Notes: generated from the sequence alone by a model not told the origin. A DNA stretch of 47,663 nt from Gammaproteobacteria bacterium UBA7310 (GCA_002471665.1 DKQK01000074.1:1-47663), one strand, 5' to 3'; shown: positions 1 to 8,383, numbered from the stretch's first letter. Numbers and translations are program-made.

Positions 1-30
1 GTATAACGATCACCGCGAAAGGGATTCCAA

Positions 31-684
31 ATGAGCCAGAAAGACCTGTTTATCTTTGGCGATGTACCCCTGCAAAGCGTCGAACTGATTGAACTGGAGG
101 ATGGTGAGATCCTCTGGGTACGCCATTTCTATGATGAGGATATGGCGCAACAGCTCTACTCCCGCCTGCAGGAAGAGATTCCCTGGCGCCAGGACAGCAT
201 TCGCATTGCCGGCAAGATGGTGCCTATCCCCCGCCTGCAGGCCTGGTTTGGTGACCCGGGCATGGTCTATACCTACTCCGGCCTCACCCTGGATCCGCAA
301 CCCTGGAACGATACGCTGCAACACATCAAGCAACAGATCGAGGATTACAGTGATACCCACTTCAACAGCCTGCTGGCCAACCTGTACCGGGATCAGCAGG
401 ACAGCGTGGGCTGGCATGCGGACAACGAACCGGAGCTGGGGCAAAACCCCGTCATTGCCTCCCTTTCCCTGGGTAGCGAACGGACATTTCAACTCAAGCA
501 CCGGCAGCACCCGGAACGAAAACTGGATTTGGACCTGCAATCTGGCGATCTTTTAATCATGAAAGGGGCACTGCAACATCATTGGCAACATCAGATTCCC
601 AAACGCCGGCAACCCTGCAAACCCCGTATCAATCTCACATTCAGGAGAATTATTGAGGCCGGCCAGCCAAATTGTGATGCATAG
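31..684 (+). CDS. alkB: AlkB-family 2OG-Fe(II) DNA/RNA repair dioxygenase
   Basis: 217 aa. AlkB enzymes are cytosolic Fe(II)/2-oxoglutarate dioxygenases that remove methyl lesions such as 1-methyladenine and 3-methylcytosine from DNA or RNA. The double-stranded beta-helix core is visible: the metal ligands in WHADNEPELG (HxD), the SLSLGSERTF strand, a distal histidine near QHHWQHQIP, and the 2OG-binding arginines in the C-terminal RINLTFRR. The length and the PRLQAWFGD stretch fit the ALKBH2/3-like branch seen in many proteobacteria better than E. coli AlkB. The ATG follows AAGGGA at a suitable distance. The next gene starts 73 nt downstream on the same strand, so co-transcription is possible but not shown. 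The family is clear; the substrate is not. Confidence 0.93.
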   Translation: MSQKDLFIFGDVPLQSVELIELEDGEILWVRHFYDEDMAQQLYSRLQEEIPWRQDSIRIAGKMVPIPRLQAWFGDPGMVYTYSGLTLDPQPWNDTLQHIKQQIEDYSDTHFNSLLANLYRDQQDSVGWHADNEPELGQNPVIASLSLGSERTFQLKHRQHPERKLDLDLQSGDLLIMKGALQHHWQHQIPKRRQPCKPRINLTFRRIIEAGQPNCDA

Positions 685-757
685 CGCCAGCGCACCCATT
701 ACAATCTGCAACTCTGTTTCCGGGGTACGTGTTCCTAAGGCCGAAAACACCTAAACT

Positions 758-1402
758 ATGAAGTATTCAAACCGCGCTCTTTTCCACACAGTAATGAGGT
801 ATTTGCTTTTGACTTCCCTGATTGCAGCCAACTCGGCAATCGCCACGGAAAACGGAGGTGATATTTCAGAAAAGATCATTCTGGGCTGGATCGAAAACAT
901 CTATTTGCAACCTTACGGCCTCAAGGCCAAAGCCAAGCTGGATACCGGGGCCAAAACCAGTTCTATTCATGCCAAGAACATCGAGTACTTTGATCGCGAT
1001 GGTGAGCGCTGGGTTCGCTTCCAGTTTTCCAGCAACACCAAGCTGAAAGAAAAAAAATACAAGGAGGGCAAAAGTAAGAAAGTCGTCACGATTGAAGCCC
1101 CCCTTACCCGCAGCGCCCTGATCAAACGCCACAAGCACACCAGCATGGAACGCCCCGTGGTCACGCTGCCTTTCACGCTGGCAGGGAAAGAATATCAGGC
1201 TGAATTCACGCTCACCGACCGCAGCAAATTTTTGTATCCGGTATTAATGGGTCGCCGCTTTCTGAAGCACGTTGCTATTGTGGATCCGGGTAACACGTTC
1301 CTGCGCACCCGTACGCTGCCGCCCACAGAAGATCAGCCAGAGCAGGAAGCCCAGGAAAGCACCGAACAAAACAAAAACAACAAGGCCGATGATGCCCAAT
1401 GA
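758..1402 (+). CDS. Retropepsin-like 'ATP-dependent zinc protease' family protein (PF05618), exported
   Basis: 214 aa. The N-terminus is a signal peptide or anchor (hydrophobic around residues 13-28, ending ANSAIA), so the protein is probably periplasmic. Residues 60-70 hold LDTGAKTSS, the aspartic-protease DTGA motif of retropepsins; the family is nonetheless commonly annotated as an ATP-dependent zinc protease. A conserved GRRFL segment near residue 170 and a charged, glutamine-rich tail complete it. The stop overlaps the next ATG as ATGA, followed by a 7-TM inactive transglutaminase and an ATP-grasp ligase, the usual partners of this family. An alternative in-frame ATG at 794 would place the start directly before the signal sequence. 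The substrate is unknown. Confidence 0.85.
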   Translation: MKYSNRALFHTVMRYLLLTSLIAANSAIATENGGDISEKIILGWIENIYLQPYGLKAKAKLDTGAKTSSIHAKNIEYFDRDGERWVRFQFSSNTKLKEKKYKEGKSKKVVTIEAPLTRSALIKRHKHTSMERPVVTLPFTLAGKEYQAEFTLTDRSKFLYPVLMGRRFLKHVAIVDPGNTFLRTRTLPPTEDQPEQEAQESTEQNKNNKADDAQ

Positions 1403-2937
1403 AAAACACTAAAATCAACGTCACTGCGTTGATCTTAATCGCTATAGCTCTTAGCGCTGTCTACTACAAACATGAAAAACTGGGTCTGCCGCTGAAGCCG
1501 GCTGAACAGTCTGAAGTCTGGACGGTGGAAGCCAAGCTCAGGTTCAAAGCCAACGGTGGCCCGGCCAAAGCCAAGTTCTACATCCCCCGGGAGCCGCCGG
1601 GCTTTATCAAACTAAACGAAGACTTCATCTCCAGTAACTACGGCCTCGCCACCGAACAGGATGAGTTGAACCGGGAAGCACTGTGGGCGGTACGCCGCGC
1701 CAAGGGTAAACAGGTGCTGTATTACCGAATGGAACTGACGCGGGATGACAACGGCAGCAACCGGCGCACCAAACCCCGGCCCCCTTACCCCCCGGTACCC
1801 AACTACGAAGAACCCCTGGGCTCTGCCATCATGGCGGTACTCAACGAAGTGCGTTCCCACTCTGCAGACATCACCTCCTTTACCCGGGAACTGCTGCTGC
1901 GGCTCAACACCCCCCAACCTGACCAGAACATATCCCTGATCAACAAAGCCGGCCACGGCTCTGTTGAGTGGGTTCGCCAATTGATCCAGATTCTGGCCGG
2001 GGCCCGCATACCTGCCCGTATAGTGTACGTGCTGCCACTGCAGGATCTGGTCAAGCACGGCACCCTGGTACCGTGGCTCGAGGTGCACAACGATTTTGAA
2101 TGGGTCGCCTTTGACCCTGTCAGCGGACGCCAGGGCTTCCGTGATGACACTCTGGTGTGGCGCACAGGTGACGATCCCCTGGCCACCATTGACGGCGGCC
2201 AACCGGCGGAAGTGGATTTTTCCATCTCACGCCACGCGCTGTCCCAGGTCTCAATAGCGGAACAGTGGGCCCGCCAGACCGAATCCCGCCTGATGGATTT
2301 TTCCCTGTTTGCACTACCGGTACAAACCCAGAACGTGTACCGCATCATCCTGATGGTCCCCCTGGGGGCACTGGTGATCGTGGTCTTACGCAACCTGGTT
2401 GGCCTGGCTACCTTTGGCACCTTCATGCCGGTTCTGATCGCTCTGGCATTCCGGGAAACCTCGCTGTTGTGGGGCATCATCATGTTCACCATGCTGGTGA
2501 TCGTAGGCCTGGCCCTGCGACTGTATCTGGAAAAGTTGAAGCTGCTGCTGGTACCCCGCCTCGCCGCCGTGCTGACCATCGTGATCATGATGATTGCCCT
2601 GTTCAGCATCATCAGCGTGCAACTGGATCTGGAACGCGGTTTATCCGTCGCCCTGTTCCCGGTGGTCATACTGGCCATGACCATCGAGCGCATGTCCATC
2701 GTGATGGAAGAAAACGGTTCCCAGGAAGCCTTCAAGCTGGGCTCCGGCAGCCTGATTGCGGCCGTGGCCGGCTATCTGGTGATGACCCATGAATGGCTCG
2801 GCCATATCATTTTTGTGTTTCCGGAAACACTGCTGATCGTGCTGGCGATCACCCTCATTCTGGGGCGCTACACCGGCTATCGCCTGCTGGAGCTATGGCG
2901 CTTCAGGGGGCTGATCCGGGAGGCGGACAAACCATGA
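1399..2937 (+). CDS. Inactive transglutaminase fused to 7 transmembrane helices
   Basis: 512 aa inner-membrane protein. One TM helix near residues 6-23 leads into a periplasmic region of about 280 residues with a transglutaminase-like fold (around residues 150-260, including WVAFDPVSGR). Hydrophobic helices then run from about residue 310 to 500. The family (Pfam Transglut_i_TM with 7TM_transglut) is described as catalytically inactive, and I see no clear Cys-His-Asp triad. It is ATGA-coupled to the retropepsin-like gene upstream and to the ATP-grasp gene downstream. This suggests one membrane complex that binds a peptide or amino-acid ligand outside and signals to, or works with, the ligase inside. 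The role is unproven. Confidence 0.88.
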   Translation: MKNTKINVTALILIAIALSAVYYKHEKLGLPLKPAEQSEVWTVEAKLRFKANGGPAKAKFYIPREPPGFIKLNEDFISSNYGLATEQDELNREALWAVRRAKGKQVLYYRMELTRDDNGSNRRTKPRPPYPPVPNYEEPLGSAIMAVLNEVRSHSADITSFTRELLLRLNTPQPDQNISLINKAGHGSVEWVRQLIQILAGARIPARIVYVLPLQDLVKHGTLVPWLEVHNDFEWVAFDPVSGRQGFRDDTLVWRTGDDPLATIDGGQPAEVDFSISRHALSQVSIAEQWARQTESRLMDFSLFALPVQTQNVYRIILMVPLGALVIVVLRNLVGLATFGTFMPVLIALAFRETSLLWGIIMFTMLVIVGLALRLYLEKLKLLLVPRLAAVLTIVIMMIALFSIISVQLDLERGLSVALFPVVILAMTIERMSIVMEENGSQEAFKLGSGSLIAAVAGYLVMTHEWLGHIIFVFPETLLIVLAITLILGRYTGYRLLELWRFRGLIREADKP

Positions 2938-3896
2938 AACTGCCGTGGACCCGCCTGCGGGAACTGGGCATCGTGGGTATGAACCAGCGTAATGCCGAGT
3001 TCATCATGCCCTACAATGAACGCCGCTATTACCCCCTGGTGGACAACAAAATCATCACCAAACAAAGGGCCATTGAAAAACACATTCCGGTCCCCGAACT
3101 TTACGGCCACATCGAACTGGAGCATCAGGCAGCGCACCTACCCTCGCTGTTGGCGCCCTATTCAGAGTTTGTTATCAAGCCGGCCAACGGCAGCGGCGGC
3201 AACGGCATCATGGTGATCGCCGGTAAAACGGCCAGTGGGCATTTCCGCAGATCCAACGACAACCTTGTTAACCTTGATGAAATCAAACACCACATTTCCA
3301 ACATCCTGAGCGGCATGTACAGCCTGGGCGGGGAAACCGATAGCGCTATCATTGAATACCGGGTCAAATTCGACCCCTGTTTTGAAAACGTATCCTTTAA
3401 AGGGGTACCGGACGTTCGCCTGATCGTGTTTCGCGGTATTCCCCTGTTCGCCATGATTCGCTTACCCACCCGCCATTCCGATGGCCGTGCCAACCTGCAT
3501 CAGGGGGCAGTGGGTGTGGGGATTGATATGGGCAGCGGGCGCACCAATTACGGAGTGATGCACTCCCGCCCCATCAAGGAACACCCCGACACCGGGTTCC
3601 CCTTGGCGGGCATCCAGATTCCGGAATGGGATCGCATACTGGAGATGGCAGCCACCTGCTACGAACTGGCCCCACTGGGCTATCTGGGCGTTGATCTGGT
3701 TCTGGATCGGGATCGGGGGCCAATGATGCTGGAGCTGAACGCACGGCCGGGCCTGGCCATACAAATTGCCAATGGCCAGGGCCTGGAACCCATCCTTAAA
3801 TACGCGCAAACACTGGGCACCATTCCGGCATCCGCAAAACGTCGCGTGCAGATCGGAAAAGAAATTCGCCATAAGTTTTCACGGGAGCCGGCATGA
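2934..3896 (+). CDS. RimK-like alpha-L-glutamate ligase-like ATP-grasp protein
   Basis: 320 aa. This is a cytosolic ATP-grasp enzyme expected to join an amino acid, often glutamate, to a carboxylate using ATP. Visible features are the ATP-binding lysine/glycine loop KPANGSGGNGIMVI (about residues 82-95) and the Mg-binding strand LELNARPGLAIQIANG near the C-terminus. The ATG at 2934 overlaps the upstream TGA as ATGA, and its own TGA overlaps the TetR ATG in the same way. The reading frame stays open further upstream, but that part lies inside the previous gene and is not needed. The acceptor substrate is unknown. Paralogy to RimK, which modifies ribosomal protein S6, does not show that this enzyme modifies S6. 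Confidence 0.9.
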   Translation: MKLPWTRLRELGIVGMNQRNAEFIMPYNERRYYPLVDNKIITKQRAIEKHIPVPELYGHIELEHQAAHLPSLLAPYSEFVIKPANGSGGNGIMVIAGKTASGHFRRSNDNLVNLDEIKHHISNILSGMYSLGGETDSAIIEYRVKFDPCFENVSFKGVPDVRLIVFRGIPLFAMIRLPTRHSDGRANLHQGAVGVGIDMGSGRTNYGVMHSRPIKEHPDTGFPLAGIQIPEWDRILEMAATCYELAPLGYLGVDLVLDRDRGPMMLELNARPGLAIQIANGQGLEPILKYAQTLGTIPASAKRRVQIGKEIRHKFSREPA

Positions 3897-4471
3897 CAGA
3901 CCAAAAACCCGAACGTCGCAGGCGCATCCTGCTGGCGGCACGGGAAGTGTTTGCCAAGGAGGGATTCCACAGTGCAGAAGTCAAAACCATTGCCACCCGT
4001 GCCAGCGTGGGTAAAGCCACCATCTACAAGCATTTCGACAGCAAGGAAGATTTACTGCTCGCGGTGGTACAGGCCGACCTGCAGGCCATCCGGGATATCG
4101 CCCTGACGCATTTGGTGGGTGCGGGCCATCCACTGGAACGTTTCGAGAGCACTTGCCTTGCTATCGCCGATTACCTGGACCAAAACCGGAACTTCTCCAA
4201 GGTGCTGATCAGCGAGGCCGGGGAGTTCATGCCGGAAATCCAGCGCCTGCATCAGGAAGTGGTCTTCGCCAACCAGGCCTTCGCCGATGCGTTTTTCGAT
4301 GCCATGAAAAGTGAAGGTGTCCTGCCGGATATTCCCAACCGCATACTGCTGAATTTATTGATGAACCTCACCATTGGCACGGTTTACTCATGGACACTGA
4401 ACAAAGAGCAGGATCTGCGCTCTGAAGTGGAACAGCTATTTGAGTTGTGGAAAAAAGGCACAAAACGTTAA
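3893..4471 (+). CDS. TetR/AcrR-family transcriptional regulator
   Basis: 192 aa. The N-terminal TetR helix-turn-helix covers about residues 8-55, with the typical pattern ILLAAREVFAKEGFHS, TIATRASVGKATIYKHF and SKEDLL. The C-terminal ligand and dimer domain has no recognisable subtype. The start ATG overlaps the stop of the ATP-grasp gene (ATGA), so it is the fourth cistron of that operon. This suggests it controls its own operon, the usual TetR arrangement. A nearby operator could not be fixed by eye. Confidence 0.93.
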   Translation: MTDQKPERRRRILLAAREVFAKEGFHSAEVKTIATRASVGKATIYKHFDSKEDLLLAVVQADLQAIRDIALTHLVGAGHPLERFESTCLAIADYLDQNRNFSKVLISEAGEFMPEIQRLHQEVVFANQAFADAFFDAMKSEGVLPDIPNRILLNLLMNLTIGTVYSWTLNKEQDLRSEVEQLFELWKKGTKR

Positions 4472-4572
4472 TCTAAACCATACAGACTATAGTGTTTTGT
4501 CGCATCTTGTTACGGTTCGCTAATTGCCTATCCCAGGTCTTTGCGCGATATTGAATTGTGCAATACTGGAAA

Positions 4573-4595
4573 GCCCGCTGCTGATTACAGCGGGC
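4573..4595. repeat. Perfect stem-loop, 8-bp arms
   Basis: GCCCGCTG and CAGCGGGC flank a 7-nt loop, 102 nt after the TetR stop. No T-run follows on either strand, so it is not a standard intrinsic terminator. It could be a factor-dependent termination or RNA-stability element of the upstream operon, or an operator. Confidence 0.5.
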
Positions 4596-4685
4596 AATCT
4601 GTAGAATTAATCTGAATTAATTTGAAACAGGCAACCAATATGACGGGCCGGATAGGTAGGAGCCACCCCCGTTTGGAGACGAGCG

Positions 4686-4862
4686 ATGAGTAACACGAAA
4701 ACGGAAACCACCAGTACGCCCCCTCAGACAACGACCTCACCTGAGCAAAAGCGTCGCATCTACGGCTATGGTCTTGGCCACTTTTTCAAGTCCAAGCAAC
4801 GCTACAAACCCACCGTCGCCGAAAAAGACACCAACGCCTCATTCGAGCTGGGCTACAACTGA
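4686..4862 (+). CDS. Small basic hypothetical protein, 58 aa
   Basis: An ATG preceded by GTTTGGAG at about 8 nt opens a 58-codon frame. The N-terminus is rich in Thr, Ser and Pro (residues 2-20). A basic aromatic core follows, RRIYGYGLGHFF then KSKQRYKP, and the protein ends FELGYN. There is no membrane segment or signal peptide. The good ribosome binding site and the ordered composition (disordered head, basic aromatic middle) support a real gene. It converges with the diguanylate cyclase gene, with 42 nt between the stops. I do not recognise the family. Confidence 0.6.
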   Translation: MSNTKTETTSTPPQTTTSPEQKRRIYGYGLGHFFKSKQRYKPTVAEKDTNASFELGYN

Positions 4863-4904
4863 AACCATTGCAACAACCGGTGGCATCTTAAACAGGGTGG
4901 TATC

Positions 4905-6818
4905 CTAAACCGGTATACGCGTGCAATTACGGCCAGCGGACTTGGCCAGGTACAGGGATTGATCTGCTACCGCGATCAGCTCCTGCTGCCCCTGATCAGG
5001 CTGTGGTATCCACGCGGAGGCACCGATGCTGACCGTGACGTGCAAGCATTGACCTTCTACTTCCAGCGCCTCCTGCTCGATGGCGAGGCGGATATTCTCA
5101 GCCACATGAACGGCGCCTTCCATATCCGTTTCCGGCAAGATCACAGCAAACTCTTCACCGCCATAGCGGGCAACTGAATCAGAGGGGCGGGTCAACGTTC
5201 GTTCGATCAATTGAGCAACCAGCTTTAAACACTCATCCCCCGCCAGATGACCATGCTTATCGTTGAATGCCTTGAAGAAATCGATGTCAATCAGCAGCAT
5301 CGCCAGCGACTCCTGGTTACGCAGCGCACGGTGCCATTCACGCTCCAGCTTCTCGTCAAAGTAACGCCGATTGCGAATACCGGTCAAACCATCCTGCATG
5401 CTCAATGCCTGCAGCCGCTGATTGGCATCCTCCAGCTCTTCCATTGCGCCCTGCAGTTCCTGAGTCCGTTCTGCAACGCTGGCCTCCAACCGCTCATTGG
5501 CCCGCTTCTGCAGATCCAAGGCTTTGGCCTGTGCCTTAACAAATGCCTTGCGCTGGGTATTCATTCGATCTGCCAGGGCGAAAGCAAACAGCACAGCCTC
5601 CGCCACCGCCCCCAACTGCACCGCGTATTCGCTGATGCCGCTGCGGGAAAACAAGCCAAACTTGGACAGGGCGAAAAAAGTAATGGCCAACAGGAACGCC
5701 GTCCAGGCTATGACGAAGTAGCGGGCCGGCTTATAGCCTCCCAACCAACGTAACAGCCCCACCACAATACCACCGGCGCAGATCGGTATGACCATGGTTG
5801 CATTAAGACGGATCAGTGCCCCGTAACTGGAAAATGGTGCCGCCGCCGCCAACACCAGGCACAACGAGGCCAGCATAATGATCATCTGGTTGAGACGTGG
5901 ATACGATTGCTCAAGTTGGAGAAAATGGCGTGAAAACATTAACGAAAAAAACAACGTCAAGGGTATTACGATCACCAGTGCGTTTTCCCGCAACCAGGGT
6001 GTGTCGGACCATAGATATTGGGTGGTAAACCCATGCATAGTGGCAAGAAAGAACATCAGGCCTATGGAGAAGGCCGCGTAATAAACCATGCTTTCGTCAC
6101 GAAACAGGGCATATATAAAGAAATTGTATACGCCCATCACCACCAGGATGCCGAACAGAGCACCGAAGAACAGCAACTTCACCTGATCACGCTCCTGAAA
6201 ATCGCCGGGCGTCCACATTTCCAGTGGAAACTCCAGCGACCCAGCAGTAGTTACCCGGAAGTACAGGTAATGGGTCTCCCCTGCGGGGATCTCAAACGGC
6301 AACACCAGATTGTGATGAAAGAAAGGGCGATCAGACGCCGGATTACGGTCGCCGGTTTTGGACACGTTGACAATGTAGCCGTCTGCATCGACCTGGTAGA
6401 ACAGAACCTCATCCAGAACCGGATTTTTAATTTCAAACAAGCGGTCCAGCGTCTGTTGCGTGCTGTTACTCACCACCAGACGAAACCAGAAAGTATTGGC
6501 ATCGAAACCAAACCCCGGAGAATCCATGCGATTACTTATCCACGGGATATCCCCCACCGCTTGATCGGCGAGTATGTCCTCAATGGTATAGACGCGGTGG
6601 CTCTGTTCCACGTAATCCAGAGAAGCGGATACGCTAATGGGACCGCTCTGTTCGGCAACGCTCACGACACGGGCGCTGTGCTGAGCCCCCTGTGCCAACA
6701 CCGGTAAAAGCAACCCTATCCATGCGAGCAAACCGATTTGGCTCACATATCTAATCAATGTTGGTGTAACCCCCGTGACCAAATTTATATAACGGTGCAC
6801 TATACGTAAGGCATGCAA
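4905..6818 (-). CDS. Diguanylate cyclase with 7TMR-DISM sensor and GGDEF domain
   Basis: Up to 637 aa, inner membrane. Order: N-terminal signal/TM segment (about residues 24-44), a periplasmic 7TMR-DISMED2 beta domain (about 60-200), seven TM helices of the 7TMR-DISM type (about 210-420), a coiled coil (about 425-475), then a GGDEF domain (about 475-637). The active-site loop is GGEEF at residues 553-557, and an intact inhibitory I-site RPSD lies five residues before it (544-547). It should therefore make c-di-GMP from two GTP and be product-inhibited. There is no EAL domain. The start is uncertain: 6818 is a TTG and an in-frame GTG lies at 6800, neither with a strong Shine-Dalgarno. It diverges from a PilZ gene. 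Confidence 0.93.
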   Translation of the reverse strand: MHALRIVHRYINLVTGVTPTLIRYVSQIGLLAWIGLLLPVLAQGAQHSARVVSVAEQSGPISVSASLDYVEQSHRVYTIEDILADQAVGDIPWISNRMDSPGFGFDANTFWFRLVVSNSTQQTLDRLFEIKNPVLDEVLFYQVDADGYIVNVSKTGDRNPASDRPFFHHNLVLPFEIPAGETHYLYFRVTTAGSLEFPLEMWTPGDFQERDQVKLLFFGALFGILVVMGVYNFFIYALFRDESMVYYAAFSIGLMFFLATMHGFTTQYLWSDTPWLRENALVIVIPLTLFFSLMFSRHFLQLEQSYPRLNQMIIMLASLCLVLAAAAPFSSYGALIRLNATMVIPICAGGIVVGLLRWLGGYKPARYFVIAWTAFLLAITFFALSKFGLFSRSGISEYAVQLGAVAEAVLFAFALADRMNTQRKAFVKAQAKALDLQKRANERLEASVAERTQELQGAMEELEDANQRLQALSMQDGLTGIRNRRYFDEKLEREWHRALRNQESLAMLLIDIDFFKAFNDKHGHLAGDECLKLVAQLIERTLTRPSDSVARYGGEEFAVILPETDMEGAVHVAENIRLAIEQEALEVEGQCLHVTVSIGASAWIPQPDQGQQELIAVADQSLYLAKSAGRNCTRIPV

Positions 6819-6955
6819 TGTATATACTCACACCCCTACTGACAAGCCATGACTGCAAACCCTTCCATATTGACCCGGATTGAACATCAGGCTATTTTTA
6901 AACCAACCCCCACTTAGCCGTGATGATGAGCATCAGTCAGTCAGGAGAGCGCACC

Positions 6956-7279
6956 ATGGACGACCAACGCAGCGAACAACGTACACACTTGATCTATTAC
7001 CTGCGTGTTTTTGAGCCGGGAACCAACGCATTGTTCGGCCATGTGGTTGATATCTCTCCCAGCGGACTGCTGATCACCAGCGATAAACCCATGCACAAGG
7101 ATAGCCAGTACGTACTGGAAATCGAAGATGCATCCAGCCTGGATGACACGTCTACAGTGGATGTCCAGGTGGAATGTCGCTGGTGCCAGGGCGACCAGGA
7201 CAACGAACTTTATGATGCCGGATTTCGCCTGGTTAACCCCTCCTCACGCATGCATGATATCGTGGAATCCTACCAATAA
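6956..7279 (+). CDS. PilZ-domain c-di-GMP-binding protein
   Basis: 107 aa, essentially a single PilZ domain. Both c-di-GMP-contact motifs are present: RxxxR as RSEQR near the N-terminus and (D/N)xSxxG as DISPSG about 25 residues later. I chose the ATG at 6956 because AGGAG lies about 10 nt upstream and the arginine motif then starts at residue 5; an earlier in-frame ATG at 6920 has no such site. The gene is divergent from the diguanylate cyclase, so the two may form a producer-receptor pair. Its output partner is not visible here. Confidence 0.92.
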   Translation: MDDQRSEQRTHLIYYLRVFEPGTNALFGHVVDISPSGLLITSDKPMHKDSQYVLEIEDASSLDDTSTVDVQVECRWCQGDQDNELYDAGFRLVNPSSRMHDIVESYQ

Positions 7280-7320
7280 CTGGCTGTTATTTGCACAATA
7301 ATTCTGTTACAGCATTAAAT

Positions 7321-7371
7321 CAGGGCCCTTGAGAGAGGGCTCTGGCTGCGTTTATTAACAACAGCCCTTTT
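7321..7371 (+). terminator. Terminator-like alternating stem-loops after the PilZ gene
   Basis: The segment at 7336-7343 can pair with an upstream AGGGCCC (7322-7328, one G-U pair). Its AGGGCT part can instead pair with AGCCCT at 7363-7368, which runs into a short T-run. The second form resembles a weak intrinsic terminator for the PilZ transcript. The position, 42 nt after the stop, fits. Confidence 0.35.
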
Positions 7372-7542
7372 ATACAGAATCCCCTGTCGAATCCCGCGCC
7401 AAAATCCCGGCAAAATTAATTTCTATTCATTTAAAAAAATATAAGTAATTGATTTTAATATAAATACCTATATTTAGATCAATTATTACACAAAATGTAG
7501 ACAGCCACGACATCATGCCACCTCAGTCTACTTTTAAAGAGT

Positions 7543-7577
7543 TTATGCACAAAGTTATCCACAGCAATTGTGGAAAA
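7543..7577 (+). promoter_or_regulatory. Cluster of DnaA-box-like sites (composite element, copy 1)
   Basis: TTATGCACA (7543-7551) and TTATCCACA (7555-7563) both match the E. coli DnaA-box consensus TTATNCACA. Five nt later an inverted TGTGGAAAA (7569-7577) is one base from a box. The arrangement TTATCCACA-N5-TGTGGAAAA recurs at 27796-27818 on the other strand. The cluster lies 105-140 nt before the ATG of the 232-aa gene. Whether DnaA binds here was not tested. Confidence 0.6.
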
Positions 7578-7682
7578 CTTAAAAACTTGCATCTGCAAAA
7601 TATTGTGCTACTGGAAAATCCCAGGTAACCTCCTCGCAAATTGTCAGACAGCCCACTGCACAAACTATAAAAAGGATCACCC

Positions 7683-8381
7683 ATGACCTGCGGCGCACCC
7701 CATGTGGGCTTCCCACTCAGCCCCACATTAGAATCCCTGTCCAACCGATTTCTGGAAGCGGCCTCAGCCGGGCACCCGAAAGCCGGCGACTATTTCTATG
7801 CCGTCATTCTTCAGCTTACCGATGAAGTCATCGACTACTTGCTGATCCAGACCGTTTCCATTGCCCAGGTCAACTCCGTAGGCCAGAAAGTTATCAACCT
7901 TTGCGCCAGCACCAGCAACAAGGCTTCGGCCATGCTGTCAGCCAAAATTTACAAGAAAGCCAGCCCGGAAGAAATGAAGAACGTCGCTGATCTGTGGCAA
8001 AGCATGATTAAGAATACTGCACCCGATCAAAGCGGAGAGTGGTATCTCGTACAGGAAATTGATGCATCACTGGCACAGGGTCTGGACGATATCCTAAATG
8101 AAAAAGGGGACCAGGATTACTTTGAGCCTTCGGATCTGGAAGCGGTCATGGCCCGCTATGAACGGCTGGTTGAAGTGATTATCGATGGTTTCTTCCTGCG
8201 CCCCACGGAATCGGTAAAAATCGGTGCCATTACCCGCAAACTGTTGAGCGTGGGAATTGAAGGGGTTAAGCAAGCCTCCAATGCGGTCATTCACAAAGTG
8301 GTCAAAAACCTGGAGCCCAAACATTTGGGTAACTATGTGGATTTCACCACTCAGTTCTACATTCGGTCCACGCTCAGCTGA
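7683..8381 (+). CDS. Conserved-looking hypothetical protein, 232 aa
   Basis: Not recognised. It is a soluble, mostly helical protein without a signal peptide or TM helix. The first third has helices with small residues (SNRFLEAASAG, CASTSNKASAM). A phasin-like or four-helix-bundle arrangement is conceivable but not shown. AAGGA about 7 nt upstream supports the ATG. The gene is convergent with dinG, with only two nt between the stops. Upstream lies an AT-rich region with DnaA-box-like sites, so its expression might respond to DnaA or the replication state (inference). Confidence 0.85.
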   Translation: MTCGAPHVGFPLSPTLESLSNRFLEAASAGHPKAGDYFYAVILQLTDEVIDYLLIQTVSIAQVNSVGQKVINLCASTSNKASAMLSAKIYKKASPEEMKNVADLWQSMIKNTAPDQSGEWYLVQEIDASLAQGLDDILNEKGDQDYFEPSDLEAVMARYERLVEVIIDGFFLRPTESVKIGAITRKLLSVGIEGVKQASNAVIHKVVKNLEPKHLGNYVDFTTQFYIRSTLS

Positions 8382-8383
8382 TG

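Larger units (their letters stand above)
7280..7682. other. 403-nt AT-rich intergenic region
   Basis: This gap between the PilZ gene and the 232-aa gene holds the stem-loops at 7321-7371, a strongly AT-rich stretch at about 7415-7500, and the DnaA-box-like cluster at 7543-7577. A ribosome binding site (AAAAAGGATC) sits before the ATG at 7683. I see no other gene in it. Confidence 0.6.

Noticed and set aside
1803..2735. 310-codon minus-strand frame opposite the transglutaminase-7TM gene
   Set aside because: Rich in Arg, Ser and Thr without domains; it mirrors a well-supported membrane protein.
6534..6546. TTATCCAC-like site inside the diguanylate cyclase gene
   Set aside because: It is an eight-of-nine match within coding sequence and lacks the second half of the composite element.
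7420..7577. Chromosome origin (oriC) from AT-rich DNA plus DnaA boxes
   Set aside because: Only two exact boxes and one near match, with no dnaA, dnaN, gidA or rnpA/rpmH genes nearby. A regulatory site is more likely.
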